Source of the DNA: an uncultured Draconibacterium sp.
Lineage (GTDB): Bacteria; Bacteroidota; Bacteroidia; Bacteroidales; Prolixibacteraceae
Direction of reading: 5' to 3'
NCBI RefSeq assembly: GCF_963675065.1
Contig: NZ_OY775906.1
Coordinates: forward strand, 2,086,001 to 2,150,000
Length of the DNA stretch: 64,000 bases
Shown piece by piece: positions 44,398 through 53,729 of this stretch (position 1 is the first letter of the stretch; each line of letters begins with the position of its first letter). The notes beneath the pieces are model-generated. The model saw nothing but the letters and a program-made list of their open reading frames with translations. It was not told where the DNA came from and did not search any database. The position numbers and the translations under genes are program-made.

Positions 44398-45039
44398 ATG
44401 GATAACAACGCACTTTTACTGAGCACTGCGTATTTTGCTCCGGTACATTTTTATGCACGCTATTTATACCACTCAAAAGTTTACCTCGAACAATATGAAA
44501 ACTTTACCAAACAAACCTATCGCAACCGTTGCCTGATATTGGGAGGAAACGGACCAATTTCGCTTGTTATACCGGTGGTAAAAGGGCGCGGACCAAAAAT
44601 ACTTATAAAAGATCTGCAGATATCGTACGACGAAAACTGGCAGCGTAACCACTGGCAAACCATCGTTTCGGCCTACAACTCGTCGCCGTATTTCGAGTAT
44701 TACCAGGATGAACTATACCCGTTTTTTGAAAGTAAAACCAAATACCTGCTCGATTATAACCTGCAAATACACGAACAACTCTGCGATTTTTTCGAAATTG
44801 AGAACAAAATCCGTTTAACCGAAGACTTTGAAAAAGCACCTAAAAACACCTTCAATTTACGCGATAGTATTTCTCCAAAATTGAAACATAATCCCGATAC
44901 AGAATTTCACCCCTTAACCTACACGCAGGTATTCTCCGATAAATACGGATTCTTACCAAATTTAAGTATCCTCGATCTGCTTTTTAACGAAGGGCCAAAT
45001 GCTTACACTATTCTTTTGCAAAGTTTGCAGAAGAAATAA
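44398..45039 (+). CDS. WbqC family protein
   Basis: 213 residues. The opening ALLLSTAYFAPVHFYARYLYH, the RCLILGGNGPISLVIPVVKGRG block and HWQTIVSAYNSSPYFEYYQDEL are typical of the WbqC-like family, which is linked to O-antigen or other surface-sugar synthesis; the reaction is not established. Gene position, beside dapB-lepB and two bases after a LapA-like gene, fits the conserved Bacteroidota order. It is cytoplasmic, with no signal peptide. Confidence 0.9.
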   Translation: MDNNALLLSTAYFAPVHFYARYLYHSKVYLEQYENFTKQTYRNRCLILGGNGPISLVIPVVKGRGPKILIKDLQISYDENWQRNHWQTIVSAYNSSPYFEYYQDELYPFFESKTKYLLDYNLQIHEQLCDFFEIENKIRLTEDFEKAPKNTFNLRDSISPKLKHNPDTEFHPLTYTQVFSDKYGFLPNLSILDLLFNEGPNAYTILLQSLQKK

Positions 45040-45079
45040 GTGAAGGAAACAATCCACGTTGTTTGCTGTTCTGGATTTT

Positions 45080-45337
45080 ATGAGTCGAAAAAACAGACAA
45101 ATAAAAATCGGGATTTTCTTGATGATCTTTTCCGGAGTATTCTTTGCTGCCACACTGATCATTCCGTTTTTTGACCTGCCCACCAAAACCAAAGTTGCTG
45201 CATCAACCACCAGTTTTATACTAATGGAAGTTGTGTTTTGGGCCGGTGGACTGCTGGTTGGAAAAGAACTATTCACCAAATACAAGAAGCAGCTTAATCC
45301 TGTTAACTGGTTTAAAAAGAAGGAACAAAACGGATAA
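45080..45337 (+). CDS. Small two-span membrane protein (transporter suffix domain)
   Basis: 85 residues from the ATG at 45080; a start seven codons upstream is possible. Two membrane spans (IGIFLMIFSGVFFAATLIIPFF and TSFILMEVVFWAGGLLVGKELF) precede a basic tail with KKQLNPVNWFKKK. This matches the short domain named transporter suffix domain, often found at the end of carriers but here stand-alone. Function unknown. Confidence 0.7.
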   Translation: MSRKNRQIKIGIFLMIFSGVFFAATLIIPFFDLPTKTKVAASTTSFILMEVVFWAGGLLVGKELFTKYKKQLNPVNWFKKKEQNG

Positions 45338-45452
45338 TCTTCAAGAATCTACACCATAAAACCGTTCAATTTAAATCCGCCAAAACACTCTCCAATCTTG
45401 TATTTCATGCTGATTTTTTGTAACTTATGTTTTACACCAAAAATCTTTAGCC

Positions 45453-45887
45453 ATGAATATAAATGATTACATTTCGTTTGCCTCAGCAAACCCGGTTTGC
45501 TACTTGGCAACCTGCGAGGGCGACCAGCCCCGTGTCCGAACCGTGCTCCTGTTTTTTGCCGATAAAACAGGCTTTTATTTTGGCACTCTCTCTCCAAAAC
45601 GTATGTCGAAACAACTTCATCACAACCCGAAAATTGAAGTTTGTTTTTATAACAATCCGAAAGATCTGGCCCAAGCCAAACAGATGCGATTAACCGGTAC
45701 CGTTGAATTTGTTGACGACCCAAAAATGATACACCGACTACACGAAGAACGCCTGTATCTTGACGACATTTCCGGCTATGATCTGGAACCCATTAGCGAA
45801 ATTTTTAAAGTAACTGCCGGAGATGTACACTTCTGGAGCCTGAGCGATGTAATGAATGAACAGAACGTAGAACACCTGGCTTTCTGA
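45453..45887 (+). CDS. Pyridoxamine 5'-phosphate oxidase-like FMN protein
   Basis: 144 residues, one split-barrel domain. ASANPVCYLATCEGDQPRVRTVLLFFADKTGFYFGT is the standard N-terminal FMN-binding half, and NPKIEVCFYNN and MRLTGTVEFVDDP follow. Such general-stress or F420/FMN-binding proteins reduce small cofactors, but the true substrate is usually unknown. It is probably not PdxH, because the length is short and the PLP-specific tail is missing. Confidence 0.88.
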   Translation: MNINDYISFASANPVCYLATCEGDQPRVRTVLLFFADKTGFYFGTLSPKRMSKQLHHNPKIEVCFYNNPKDLAQAKQMRLTGTVEFVDDPKMIHRLHEERLYLDDISGYDLEPISEIFKVTAGDVHFWSLSDVMNEQNVEHLAF

Positions 45888-45961
45888 TTCTTTTGAACCT
45901 CCCTAACACGGTCAGTTTTTGTGATAAAATCAGCTTGAAATTAAACTCAAAATTGATTGTC

Positions 45962-47191
45962 ATGAAAACTTATTTATCATTTCTAATTATGTTTCTGCTC
46001 ATTGCGATGGCAGCCTGCGTTCAGGATGAAATTACAGAAGAGTTGCTTTCTGAAGATGACTTACTAAAAAGTCATGAAATAGAAGAAGGAAAATATAGTG
46101 GAATTCTGGCAAGAGCAGCAGAATGGTACATCTCGTTACCGGAAGGCTGGGAAGACATGGATACCCGCTATATGATTTTTTATGCTCATGGTTTACAAGA
46201 TCCGGGAGAAGGCCCCAATTTACCAAGCGACACAGTAAGTAACAGGTCAATAGAAGATATTATTACCGGGATGGGATTGGGTTATGCCACCACCAGTTAC
46301 CGTGATGATGGTTTTATTGCTGACGAGGCAGTGGAAGATATACGCGCACTTCATAAAAAAGTATGCAAGGTGCTAAAAAAAATGCCTCCGGATATTTCCA
46401 TCCTTGGAGGTCCGTCGGAAGGCGGATTGGTTACAGCCCTTACCCTCGAAAGATATCCAAAAAGCTTTGACGGAGCTTTATCGATTTGCGGCCCAATTGG
46501 CGACTTCTTTGGACAATTACAGTATAACGGAAACTTCCATGTTCTTTTCAATTATTTCTTTGGAGAAGATCTTGCTACGTTAGGCTATAGTACCGGCAGT
46601 CCCCTGGGAGTTGGAGAAGAAATTATGGACCAGTGGCGGTCGGGTGAACTCCCTTCTGCAGTGCAACAGCTTTTATATACCGACGCACTTCAAGGAAGTG
46701 TAAAATTATTACAACTTTTAAATTGTGCACAAGTACCGGCTGACATGACCAATCCTGTGGCAATGGGAACTGCTGCCTTGCAATGTTTACGGTATAACAT
46801 AATGATTACTGACGATTTAATTGATCGTCTGGATGGTATTGTACCGTTTAATAACATGGAAACGGATTACAGTGGATCGCTGAATGATGAAGCACTGAAC
46901 AACAATATTCTGCGTGTTAACGAAAATAGTTATCTGACTGCAATGATGAGCATAAAAAAATATGAAACTACAGGCGATATCCAGATTCCCTTCGTCACCA
47001 TACACACAACAGGAGATAACGTTACTCCTTTCTGGCACGATGAGATTTACAGAACGAAGATATTGTCGAATGGGAATGGCCTATTACACACCAGTCTTCC
47101 GGTTGAAAATTATGGGCATTGCACCATTGAAGAGTCGGATATTGTGAACGGTTTGGGCATTGTGATCACAAAAATTCAAAAGATGCCTTAG
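45962..47191 (+). CDS. Lipoprotein with alpha/beta-hydrolase fold
   Basis: 409 residues from the ATG at 45962, which begins a lipoprotein signal ending MAAC (Cys19). The nucleophile elbow is GPSEGGLV in the middle, preceded by MIFYAHGLQDPG (oxyanion-type strand and turn) and followed by IHTTGDNVTPF (acid Asp) and YGHCTIEE (His near the C-terminus). Together these make a complete Ser-Asp-His triad of the alpha/beta-hydrolase fold, similar to tannase-like and peptidase-like exported esterases. Located in the outer or inner membrane, facing the periplasm or outside. Substrate unknown. Confidence 0.8.
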   Translation: MKTYLSFLIMFLLIAMAACVQDEITEELLSEDDLLKSHEIEEGKYSGILARAAEWYISLPEGWEDMDTRYMIFYAHGLQDPGEGPNLPSDTVSNRSIEDIITGMGLGYATTSYRDDGFIADEAVEDIRALHKKVCKVLKKMPPDISILGGPSEGGLVTALTLERYPKSFDGALSICGPIGDFFGQLQYNGNFHVLFNYFFGEDLATLGYSTGSPLGVGEEIMDQWRSGELPSAVQQLLYTDALQGSVKLLQLLNCAQVPADMTNPVAMGTAALQCLRYNIMITDDLIDRLDGIVPFNNMETDYSGSLNDEALNNNILRVNENSYLTAMMSIKKYETTGDIQIPFVTIHTTGDNVTPFWHDEIYRTKILSNGNGLLHTSLPVENYGHCTIEESDIVNGLGIVITKIQKMP

Positions 47192-47287
47192 TTCGCTTAC
47201 GAGCATTCTTAAAAGGGAAAGCGGGATGCTAAAAAATTAAGGATAGCGTAATGAAGAGTTAAACCAATTCTTTAAAACATTGAAACC

Positions 47288-47875
47288 ATGAATTATGAAA
47301 AAACAGAATTTGAATTACAGGGAGCGAATGGAATGAAACTATCGTGGTTACTCAGTAACGGTCAAGTTTTTATGATAACCTGTACAGATATTGAAAAATC
47401 GGTCAACGGAATTATCACCGCTTGCTGGATATCGCCAACTTCTCACAATCCCTTATTATTAACAGCATCAATTGGAAATGGAGAAAAGGGCTCTGAAGCC
47501 TATCGTTTTTGCCATTCGCTGATTAATGAAACCAAAGAATTTGGGTTGAATATTCCTACAACGGATTTAACTGAGGCCATTTTTAAAGTGGGAACAACAC
47601 ACAGCAACATGGTAAACAAGTTTTCAGAAGCCGGATTAACACCCATGACCGGCAAAAAAATTAGCGCCCCGCTGATAGAAGAATGTTTTATGAATATCGA
47701 ATGCAAAGTAATCATCAGTTATATCACAGGAGATCACACCGTTTTTGTAGCCAAACCGGTTGCAGCCTTTATGGATGAAGACGTGATCGTTAATGGAAAA
47801 TTCTCTGACAAGTATTACGACAAAAAGAACCAGGTACAGATAGGCGACCTGATAACTAAATGGAATATGTGGTAA
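47288..47875 (+). CDS. Flavin reductase family protein
   Basis: 195 residues of the flavin-reductase-like FMN-binding split barrel: ITCTDIEKSVNGIITACWISPTSHNPLLLTASI near the start, AYRFCHSLINETKEFGLNIP in the middle, and an IECKVIISYITGDHTVFVAKP strand. It would reduce flavin with NAD(P)H or use it as cofactor in the cytoplasm. The aldo/keto reductase gene follows by 20 bases, probably on the same mRNA. Confidence 0.88.
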   Translation: MNYEKTEFELQGANGMKLSWLLSNGQVFMITCTDIEKSVNGIITACWISPTSHNPLLLTASIGNGEKGSEAYRFCHSLINETKEFGLNIPTTDLTEAIFKVGTTHSNMVNKFSEAGLTPMTGKKISAPLIEECFMNIECKVIISYITGDHTVFVAKPVAAFMDEDVIVNGKFSDKYYDKKNQVQIGDLITKWNMW

Positions 47876-47895
47876 AATAAATTAAAGCAAAAATT

Positions 47896-48909
47896 ATGGA
47901 AAACAATTTAAAAAGAAAACTGGGACATTCAGGTATTGAAGTAAGTGCCATGGGAATGGGCTGCTGGGCCATTGGTGGTCCAACAAATCTTCAATCTTTA
48001 CCACTCGGCTGGGGGCAAGTAGACGACGCAGAATCGATACGGGCGTTGGAAAAAGGAATTGAAATGGGCATTAATTTTATCGACACAGCCGATGTTTATG
48101 GTGCCGGCCATTCCGAGAAAATAATTTCACAGGTATTAAAAGGCCGTCGCGACAAGCTGGTTATCGCCACTAAATTTGGCATGGGCTACAATCCCAAAAC
48201 AAGCGAAGCGATAATGGGGCTTAAAGTAACACCCGAATACACCAGAAAAGCTTTAGAGAGCAGCCTTGCACGACTGAAAACTGATTACATCGATTTATAC
48301 CAGCTGCACGTTGCCAATCTAAATCTGGAGGCTGCCGAACTAATTCGCGACACACTTGAAGACCTCGTGCAGGAAGGAAAGATAAGGGGTTACGGCTGGA
48401 GTACCGACGATGAAGAACGTGCTACCTTTTTTGCCAATGGAGATAACTGCATCGCCGTTCAACACGAACTGAATGTTTTTGTTGGCAACAAAAAAATACT
48501 AAAACTATGTAAAGACCGAAAACTTGCAAGCATTAACCGCGGGCCATTGGCAATGGGCGTTCTTACCGGGAAATACAACGACCAGTCAATAGTTCCTGAA
48601 GATGACTGCCGCTCAATAATACATCTGCTGGGAGACGAATATTATATGTTCTTCGAAGATGGAAAACCAAAGGCTAGCTTACTAAAAGAGTTGGAAGCGA
48701 TCGGCGAGCTATTAAGAAGCGATGGTAGAACACTGGCGCAGGGAGCACTCGCATGGATATGGGGCAAAAGCAAACGAACAATTCCTATTCCGGGATTTAA
48801 AACCGTAAAACAGGTAGAAGAAAATGCAGGAGCTTTAAAGTTTGGTCCGCTCACTGAGAGCCAGATGAGAGAAATCAAAGCAATTCTGAAAAAAGAACTG
48901 GTTCATTGA
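47896..48909 (+). CDS. Aldo/keto reductase
   Basis: 337 residues, a TIM barrel with the full catalytic set: Asp and Tyr in FIDTADVYGAGHSE, Lys in LVIATKFGMG, and His in DLYQLHVANL. The pattern is that of the YajO/Tas-like group, reducing aldehydes or sugars with NADPH in the cytoplasm. It follows a flavin reductase gene. A physiological substrate is not apparent. Confidence 0.93.
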   Translation: MENNLKRKLGHSGIEVSAMGMGCWAIGGPTNLQSLPLGWGQVDDAESIRALEKGIEMGINFIDTADVYGAGHSEKIISQVLKGRRDKLVIATKFGMGYNPKTSEAIMGLKVTPEYTRKALESSLARLKTDYIDLYQLHVANLNLEAAELIRDTLEDLVQEGKIRGYGWSTDDEERATFFANGDNCIAVQHELNVFVGNKKILKLCKDRKLASINRGPLAMGVLTGKYNDQSIVPEDDCRSIIHLLGDEYYMFFEDGKPKASLLKELEAIGELLRSDGRTLAQGALAWIWGKSKRTIPIPGFKTVKQVEENAGALKFGPLTESQMREIKAILKKELVH

Positions 48910-48991
48910 ATTCGGACAGAAGTAAATAAAGAAAACCGTTCATACGCAGAGACTCTAATTACTGTTAGAAGTAATTATAACAAGAGCACAA

Positions 48992-49022
48992 AAAAGGCTT
49001 CGATTAAAAACCGAAGCCTTTT
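48992..49022. terminator. Bidirectional terminator between converging genes
   Basis: AAAAGGCTTCG (48992-49002) pairs perfectly with CGAAGCCTTTT (49012-49022) around a 9-base loop, with A and T runs on the two flanks. It serves the aldo/keto reductase gene and the converging barrel gene. Confidence 0.88.
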
Positions 49023-49031
49023 GTATTGTTG

Positions 49032-49613
49032 TTACAAAATTTTAAAACCAAGTGTTAACAAAAATGATGTTGATTTTCCGTTAACAAAATCCGGATCATC
49101 GTAAACTATACCGGAATGCTCCATGCGGGCATCAAGCGTAAAGAACAAAACATCAACCCCCAAACCATATTGTACACCAAATAAATTATCATTGAGAAAC
49201 TCATCATTCAAATCATTCCAACCTTCCGGGTAATCAGCATCGGTTACAAAACTGAATACCGGACCAGCCATAACTCTGAAATCAATCATGGGAGTTTTTA
49301 CCAGTTTGTATCCTAAAAGAACCGGCACATCTATGTTTTTATAATCGAAGCCGCCTGATAACCCACTGAATGATAAATCACCACCTTTTTTACTAAAATA
49401 AACCTCAGGTTGTACATAAACCCGGTTAAACCCTACCCGACCAAATGCCCCCCAATGCATTTTGGTTATTGCATCCGAACTAAGGTCAGGTTCTCCGTCA
49501 AGACTCATGTTTGAGTAATGCACACCAGCTTTCACCCCCAAATCAAAAACAGGTTGGGAAAAACCAACTGATGCGATTAAAACAAAGAGAGAAGCAAAAA
49601 GAAATCGTTTCAT
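49032..49613 (-). CDS. PorT-like outer-membrane beta-barrel protein
   Basis: 193 residues with signal peptide (MKRFLFASLFVLIASVGFSQ). The mature part has the alternating pattern of an eight-stranded barrel (FDLGVKAGVHYSNMS; VGFNRVYVQPEVYFSKKGG; FFTLDARMEHSG), ending in a strand and closing FLLTLGFKIL. It matches the PorT/outer-membrane protein beta-barrel family of Bacteroidota. Its ligand and partner are unknown. Confidence 0.85.
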   Translation of the reverse strand: MKRFLFASLFVLIASVGFSQPVFDLGVKAGVHYSNMSLDGEPDLSSDAITKMHWGAFGRVGFNRVYVQPEVYFSKKGGDLSFSGLSGGFDYKNIDVPVLLGYKLVKTPMIDFRVMAGPVFSFVTDADYPEGWNDLNDEFLNDNLFGVQYGLGVDVLFFTLDARMEHSGIVYDDPDFVNGKSTSFLLTLGFKIL

Positions 49614-49749
49614 AACTATTTGTTTTGAATTTTGATTATAACGTAAAATTTCTGTTTCAAGTATACGGAGCTTTTATTAATATCGCCGAATCTTTTCCTT
49701 GTAAATTCAGGCATGAAAATTGTTAAATTCATTTTCAAATAAATTAGCC

Positions 49750-50265
49750 ATGAAAAAACACCTGCCATATCTGCTGATTATAAGTATCCTTCTTCTTTTT
49801 CAAAGCTGTTCGAGTCCAAAATATATTTACGACAAATCGAGCTACGAGCGACAAAAAGAACTGCGAAGCAGCCGGGGTGGAAATATTTTTGGTGAAGTAA
49901 TGCTCGGGTTAGGATCTGCTGTTGTTGGTGCAATGTTAGAATGCGAAGTCGACTATGTTCCTTCTGAACAGCAATTTAAAAAGATTAACCTGATCAATCC
50001 AACAAACGACACAATTTACGTGAATATGCTTACAGATTTGGTTTGGGATGAAAAAAACTACTGCGATTTTATGGATATTCGAATTCCTCCAAAATTAAAT
50101 TGCAAAGTAATGGTACCTATGCACGCCGCCTACAATTTATATTTCAGCAATACCCCGCAAAGCGATGATGACGAAGTGATTGAAATTTACACCACCGATG
50201 TAAAACGTTTCAGCCTTTACCCCGGAATGACACTGGAAGCCAATACCTCTTCTGAAGAAAAATAA
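49750..50265 (+). CDS. Orphan lipoprotein
   Basis: 171 residues from the ATG at 49750, which opens a signal ending LLFQSC (Cys20); the in-frame ATG at 49720 is less likely. No family is recognised. The mature part has a charged segment (SSYERQKELRSSRGGN), a Gly-rich hydrophobic patch (FGEVMLGLGSAVVGAML) and a beta-rich C-terminus. It stands alone, upstream of the six-gene cluster but 246 bases from it. Confidence 0.65.
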   Translation: MKKHLPYLLIISILLLFQSCSSPKYIYDKSSYERQKELRSSRGGNIFGEVMLGLGSAVVGAMLECEVDYVPSEQQFKKINLINPTNDTIYVNMLTDLVWDEKNYCDFMDIRIPPKLNCKVMVPMHAAYNLYFSNTPQSDDDEVIEIYTTDVKRFSLYPGMTLEANTSSEEK

Positions 50266-50453
50266 ACTTTGCGAAATATTCTTTTGGTCAATTGGTCAGC
50301 TTTCGACATATCTCAAACAACTTTTTTTAGCAGTTTTCGCTAATTTTTATCCCCTGCCCCAAATTTTCAGTAAAAAATACTTATTGAAATAACTGATCTG
50401 TTAATTCATGTATATAAATCAATAATGCGTGAGCATTAGCCTGCATTTAACGG

Positions 50454-50485
50454 TTGATTTCCATGCTCCCTGTGTCGTATCTTTA
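50454..50485 (+). promoter_or_regulatory. Candidate promoter of the six-gene cluster
   Basis: TTG at 50454-50456 and TATCTTTA at 50478-50485 are spaced by 21 bases, close to the Bacteroidota -33/-7 pattern, and the -7-like box ends 26 bases before the first start codon. A short AATGC-GTGA-GCATT inverted repeat (50424-50436) sits just upstream. By-eye match only. Confidence 0.4.
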
Positions 50486-50511
50486 TTTACGGAAACCAAA
50501 AGTGCAGCCTT

Positions 50512-51510
50512 ATGAACGTGGAAGAAAATATCATTTCACTCATCTCAGAGCAACTGCCTCGCAGCAAAAAACAACTTAACGAACTTTTTGAATCCGATGC
50601 TGAGATCCTAAAAAAACGAAATGGTTTTTTGCTTTTTTCGGTCGACGATTTTTCAAAAGAAGATCACTTTTCCACCACCGATCCCTATCAGTTGGGCAAA
50701 AACCTGGCGGTAGCAACCTTAAGCGACATTTTCGCTTCGGGAGGCACTCCTCAATATTTTAGTCATTCTATTGCGTTAAATCCAAAAAAATGGGATGATA
50801 AGTATCTGATAGAGTTAGCTCGTGGTGTTGCCGAAATTCTCGTGGAAACAGGAGCAGCATTTATCGGTGGTGACCTCGGTACCTCGGAAGAATGGCACTA
50901 CACTGGAATTGCAATCGGGCATTCCGAAAAACCCTTGATGCGTAAAAAAACGGTACCGGGAGAGCTTATTTACATGACCGGAAATTGCGGAACTGGTAAC
51001 CTGGAAGCCGCCATACAGCTGTTTAACCTGGATAGTGACGTTACTGCTCAGTTTGAACTTCGGCATAAAGAAGCTCAATTAATACAGGAATTTGCCACAA
51101 CCTGTATCGACTCCAGCGATGGAATTGGGAATACACTACGCACAATTTCCACCTTGAATAACACCGGTTTTTTGATCGACCGGTTAAATCCCGACCCCAT
51201 TGCAAACGCTTTCATGGCCAAACTAAAACTACCTGAAGAACTATTGTTCCTGGGCGAATGTGGAGAATATGAACTTGTATTTACCATTAAACCGGAAGAT
51301 GAACAAAACTTTTTAGCGGAAGCGGAAAGCAGAGAGCTGTATTTCACGAAAATAGGTACAATACAGAACGAAGAGAAAATGCTTGTGTCGGGATCAAAAC
51401 TTTACGACTTGAGCGATTTTAATATTGGAGGGCGGGATTTTTCCGATTCTCAGGAATACATTTATGCATTAACAAAATACCTAAAAAGTCATGAAAACGA
51501 AATCTCATAA
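50512..51510 (+). CDS. ThiL/AIR-synthase-like kinase, first gene of a biosynthetic cluster
   Basis: 332 residues. The ATP/Mg-binding blocks of the ThiL/PurM superfamily are visible: FSVDDFSKEDHF, ATLSDIFASGGTPQYF, FIGGDLGTS and CIDSSDGIGNTL, with GECGEYELVF near the end. ThiL phosphorylates thiamine phosphate; relatives PurM and SelD handle other substrates. No thiamine gene is nearby; instead five other biosynthetic genes follow with short gaps or overlaps, the next starting inside its last 20 bases. I infer a specialised phosphorylation step in this cluster, but true thiamine-phosphate kinase is not ruled out. Confidence 0.82.
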   Translation: MNVEENIISLISEQLPRSKKQLNELFESDAEILKKRNGFLLFSVDDFSKEDHFSTTDPYQLGKNLAVATLSDIFASGGTPQYFSHSIALNPKKWDDKYLIELARGVAEILVETGAAFIGGDLGTSEEWHYTGIAIGHSEKPLMRKKTVPGELIYMTGNCGTGNLEAAIQLFNLDSDVTAQFELRHKEAQLIQEFATTCIDSSDGIGNTLRTISTLNNTGFLIDRLNPDPIANAFMAKLKLPEELLFLGECGEYELVFTIKPEDEQNFLAEAESRELYFTKIGTIQNEEKMLVSGSKLYDLSDFNIGGRDFSDSQEYIYALTKYLKSHENEIS

Positions 51511-52783
51511 CGAGGAAGAAAAAAGTGGCAACGGGTACAGTATTGATTTCTCCAGTACCTGGAAAAATGGCCGAAAATTACCGCTGGATGAACGGATTAA
51601 TTTGTTCCATATTTCCATGCAAAACCAGAACAAAGAGGACAAACATTTATACATGCGGGTAATCGATTCGGCAACCGACCGCACAGTAATAGCCGTTGAT
51701 GCCGATGGGAACAAGAAGGAAATGTTGATGTTCGGTTCGAATAATTACCTGGGGCTTGCCAACCACCCACACATTAAAGAAGCAGTAAAAAAAGCCATAA
51801 AAAATTACGGAGTCGGTATTGCCGGGCCGCCACTTCTTAATGGTTATTCATCGCTGATGAAAGAACTTGAAAACCGGCTCAGCAAATTGAAAGGCACTGA
51901 TGACACCATGATTTTTACAAGTGGTTACACCGCAAACCTGGGCTTACTATATGGCTTATGTACTCCACACGATCTAATTATTGCCGACGAATACAACCAT
52001 GCTTCATTTTTCGATGGTGTGAAACTGTTAAGGGGAAAATGCATCACCTTCGGGCACAACAACATCGACCAGTTGAAAAATTTATTACAAACACATAAAA
52101 CCGATGGAGACCTTTTTGTGGTGGTTGAAGGAGTTTACTCAATGGATGGCGACATCGCTCCGTTGGATAAAATAATTCCACTATCACAACAATATAACGC
52201 ACACACTATTATTGACGATGCCCATGGCACAGGTGTTTTGGGGTTTAACGGCGAGGGCATTATGGAAGAACTTCGGATAAAATGGACCAACGAAATAATT
52301 ATGGGAACCTTCAGTAAAGCTTTTGCCTTGAACGGTGGATTTATTTCCGGTTCGAGGGAGGTGATCGAATACCTGCGGTTTATGGCGCGCACTTACATGT
52401 TTTCAGCCTCGTTGCCACCGGTAACAATTGCAGCAGTTTTGGCCGGTATCGATGTGATAGAAAATGAGCCCTGGCGAAGGGTACAACTCAAAAAGAATGT
52501 ATCGTTCTTAACGCGTAAGCTGAAACGTTTTGGAATAACAACACCTCCGCAGGCAGGAATTATTTCGCTAAACGTTCCACAAGACGCCAACATTAGAAAA
52601 ATGGCAAACGATTTTAATCGCGAAGGGATTTTCTTAAATGCCATTGAGTTTCCGGCTGTACCTGCTGACAAACAACGATTTCGTATTTCAATAAGTGCCA
52701 ACCACACAAACGATGATCTCAAAAAACTGGTTGACACGGTTGAATTGGTTTGGTATAAACACAGTATATTTTGCAACGATTAA
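51491..52783 (+). CDS. PLP-dependent alpha-oxoamine synthase (BioF/SPT-like)
   Basis: 430 residues. Fold-type I aminotransferase signatures include GSNNYLGLANHP, GPPLLNGYSSLMKELE, DDAHGTGVLG (PLP-binding Asp) and GTFSKAFALNGGF, where the Lys carries PLP. The family condenses an amino acid with an acyl-CoA or acyl carrier protein: BioF, KBL, serine palmitoyltransferase and ALA synthase. The region is not specific to one, and no bio genes are near. With a downstream SDR and lipid kinase the order recalls sphingoid-base synthesis (serine plus palmitoyl-CoA, then ketone reduction and phosphorylation); that is inference. It overlaps the ThiL-like gene by 20 bases. Confidence 0.88.
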   Translation: MKTKSHNEEEKSGNGYSIDFSSTWKNGRKLPLDERINLFHISMQNQNKEDKHLYMRVIDSATDRTVIAVDADGNKKEMLMFGSNNYLGLANHPHIKEAVKKAIKNYGVGIAGPPLLNGYSSLMKELENRLSKLKGTDDTMIFTSGYTANLGLLYGLCTPHDLIIADEYNHASFFDGVKLLRGKCITFGHNNIDQLKNLLQTHKTDGDLFVVVEGVYSMDGDIAPLDKIIPLSQQYNAHTIIDDAHGTGVLGFNGEGIMEELRIKWTNEIIMGTFSKAFALNGGFISGSREVIEYLRFMARTYMFSASLPPVTIAAVLAGIDVIENEPWRRVQLKKNVSFLTRKLKRFGITTPPQAGIISLNVPQDANIRKMANDFNREGIFLNAIEFPAVPADKQRFRISISANHTNDDLKKLVDTVELVWYKHSIFCND

Positions 52784-52786
52784 ATC

Positions 52787-53719
52787 ATGAAAACAGCGGT
52801 ATTAATAAATGGTTTTGCCAACAATGGATCGGCAGAGAAAAAATGGGATCACATTGAGGATGACATGAAAAACATTATGCCTGTTGGAACATTGTACATT
52901 CATTTCTCGGAAACCGATAATCATATCAGCCTGATGGAAACTTTGGTAAACGAATACCAGGTTAAAAACTTTGTTTCTGCCGGTGGAGATGGCAGTATCA
53001 ACAATCTCATTAATACCCTCGCTCAGGTTACGAATTATCAATTGGCTCCATTTTGTATTGGTGCCATTGGTTTGGGATCGAGCAACGATTTTCTTAAACC
53101 TGTAAAACACAAAATAAGAGGAATTCCAGTGAGAATTGATTTTGAGAATAAAAAGCAGGCTGATTTAGGGATCGTTGAATATATGGAAAATGACACGACC
53201 AAAAAACAGCTTTTTATCGTTAATGCCAGCCTTGGTTTTACAGCTAAGGGGAATCAAAATTTTAACGATAACAGCAATAAAATTATTCAATTTCTGAAAC
53301 CGCTTTCAACCAACCTTTGTATTTTATGGACAATCGCACAAACGCTGCTGAACTACACAAATATTCATTTGGAAATTGCTTATGATGAAAAACAATTTTC
53401 AACAAGTGTCACCAATCTTTCTATTGCCAAAAATCCCAATGTTTCAGGTAGTTTCTGCTACGATGTTGATCCGGGCACCGACAGTGGCTGTTTAGGATTT
53501 TACCTGGCTGAAAACTTTAAAAGACAACAAATTCCCGGATTGCTTTACGCTTTATACCAAAAACGATTCTCACAAACAAAAAACTGTAAAACAGCGCTTG
53601 TTCAGTCGGTAGAAATAAACTCTGCAAAGCCTGTTCTTCTCGAAACCGACGGCGAAATTATTGAAGCCTGTCGATTTCGTTTTTCTGTGTTACCCAGAGC
53701 TTTATTTGTTGCTGATTAA
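52787..53719 (+). CDS. Diacylglycerol-kinase-like lipid kinase
   Basis: 310 residues. The DAGK catalytic core is evident: an N-terminal LINGFANNGSAEKKW strand-loop, the GGDGSINNLIN nucleotide motif (about 65-76), and AIGLGSSNDFLKP; the C-terminal beta-domain carries LGFYLAE and LLETDGEI. Bacterial relatives (YegS, DgkB, ceramide or sphingosine kinases) phosphorylate lipid hydroxyls with ATP at the inner membrane. Three bases separate it from the oxoamine synthase gene. It may phosphorylate the product of that enzyme; inferred. Confidence 0.87.
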   Translation: MKTAVLINGFANNGSAEKKWDHIEDDMKNIMPVGTLYIHFSETDNHISLMETLVNEYQVKNFVSAGGDGSINNLINTLAQVTNYQLAPFCIGAIGLGSSNDFLKPVKHKIRGIPVRIDFENKKQADLGIVEYMENDTTKKQLFIVNASLGFTAKGNQNFNDNSNKIIQFLKPLSTNLCILWTIAQTLLNYTNIHLEIAYDEKQFSTSVTNLSIAKNPNVSGSFCYDVDPGTDSGCLGFYLAENFKRQQIPGLLYALYQKRFSQTKNCKTALVQSVEINSAKPVLLETDGEIIEACRFRFSVLPRALFVAD

Positions 53720-53729
53720 AACTGATATC

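Noticed and set aside
50424..50436. Small inverted repeat AATGC-GTGA-GCATT as an operator
   Set aside because: Only five base pairs; likely chance in AT-rich DNA, so it is mentioned only with the promoter.
50512..51510. Plain thiamine-phosphate kinase of a thiamine operon
   Set aside because: Not excluded biochemically, but no thi gene or TPP riboswitch is seen, and it is locked into a different operon.
51491..52783. BioF of a biotin operon
   Set aside because: No other bio gene in the window, and the neighbours are lipid-type enzymes.
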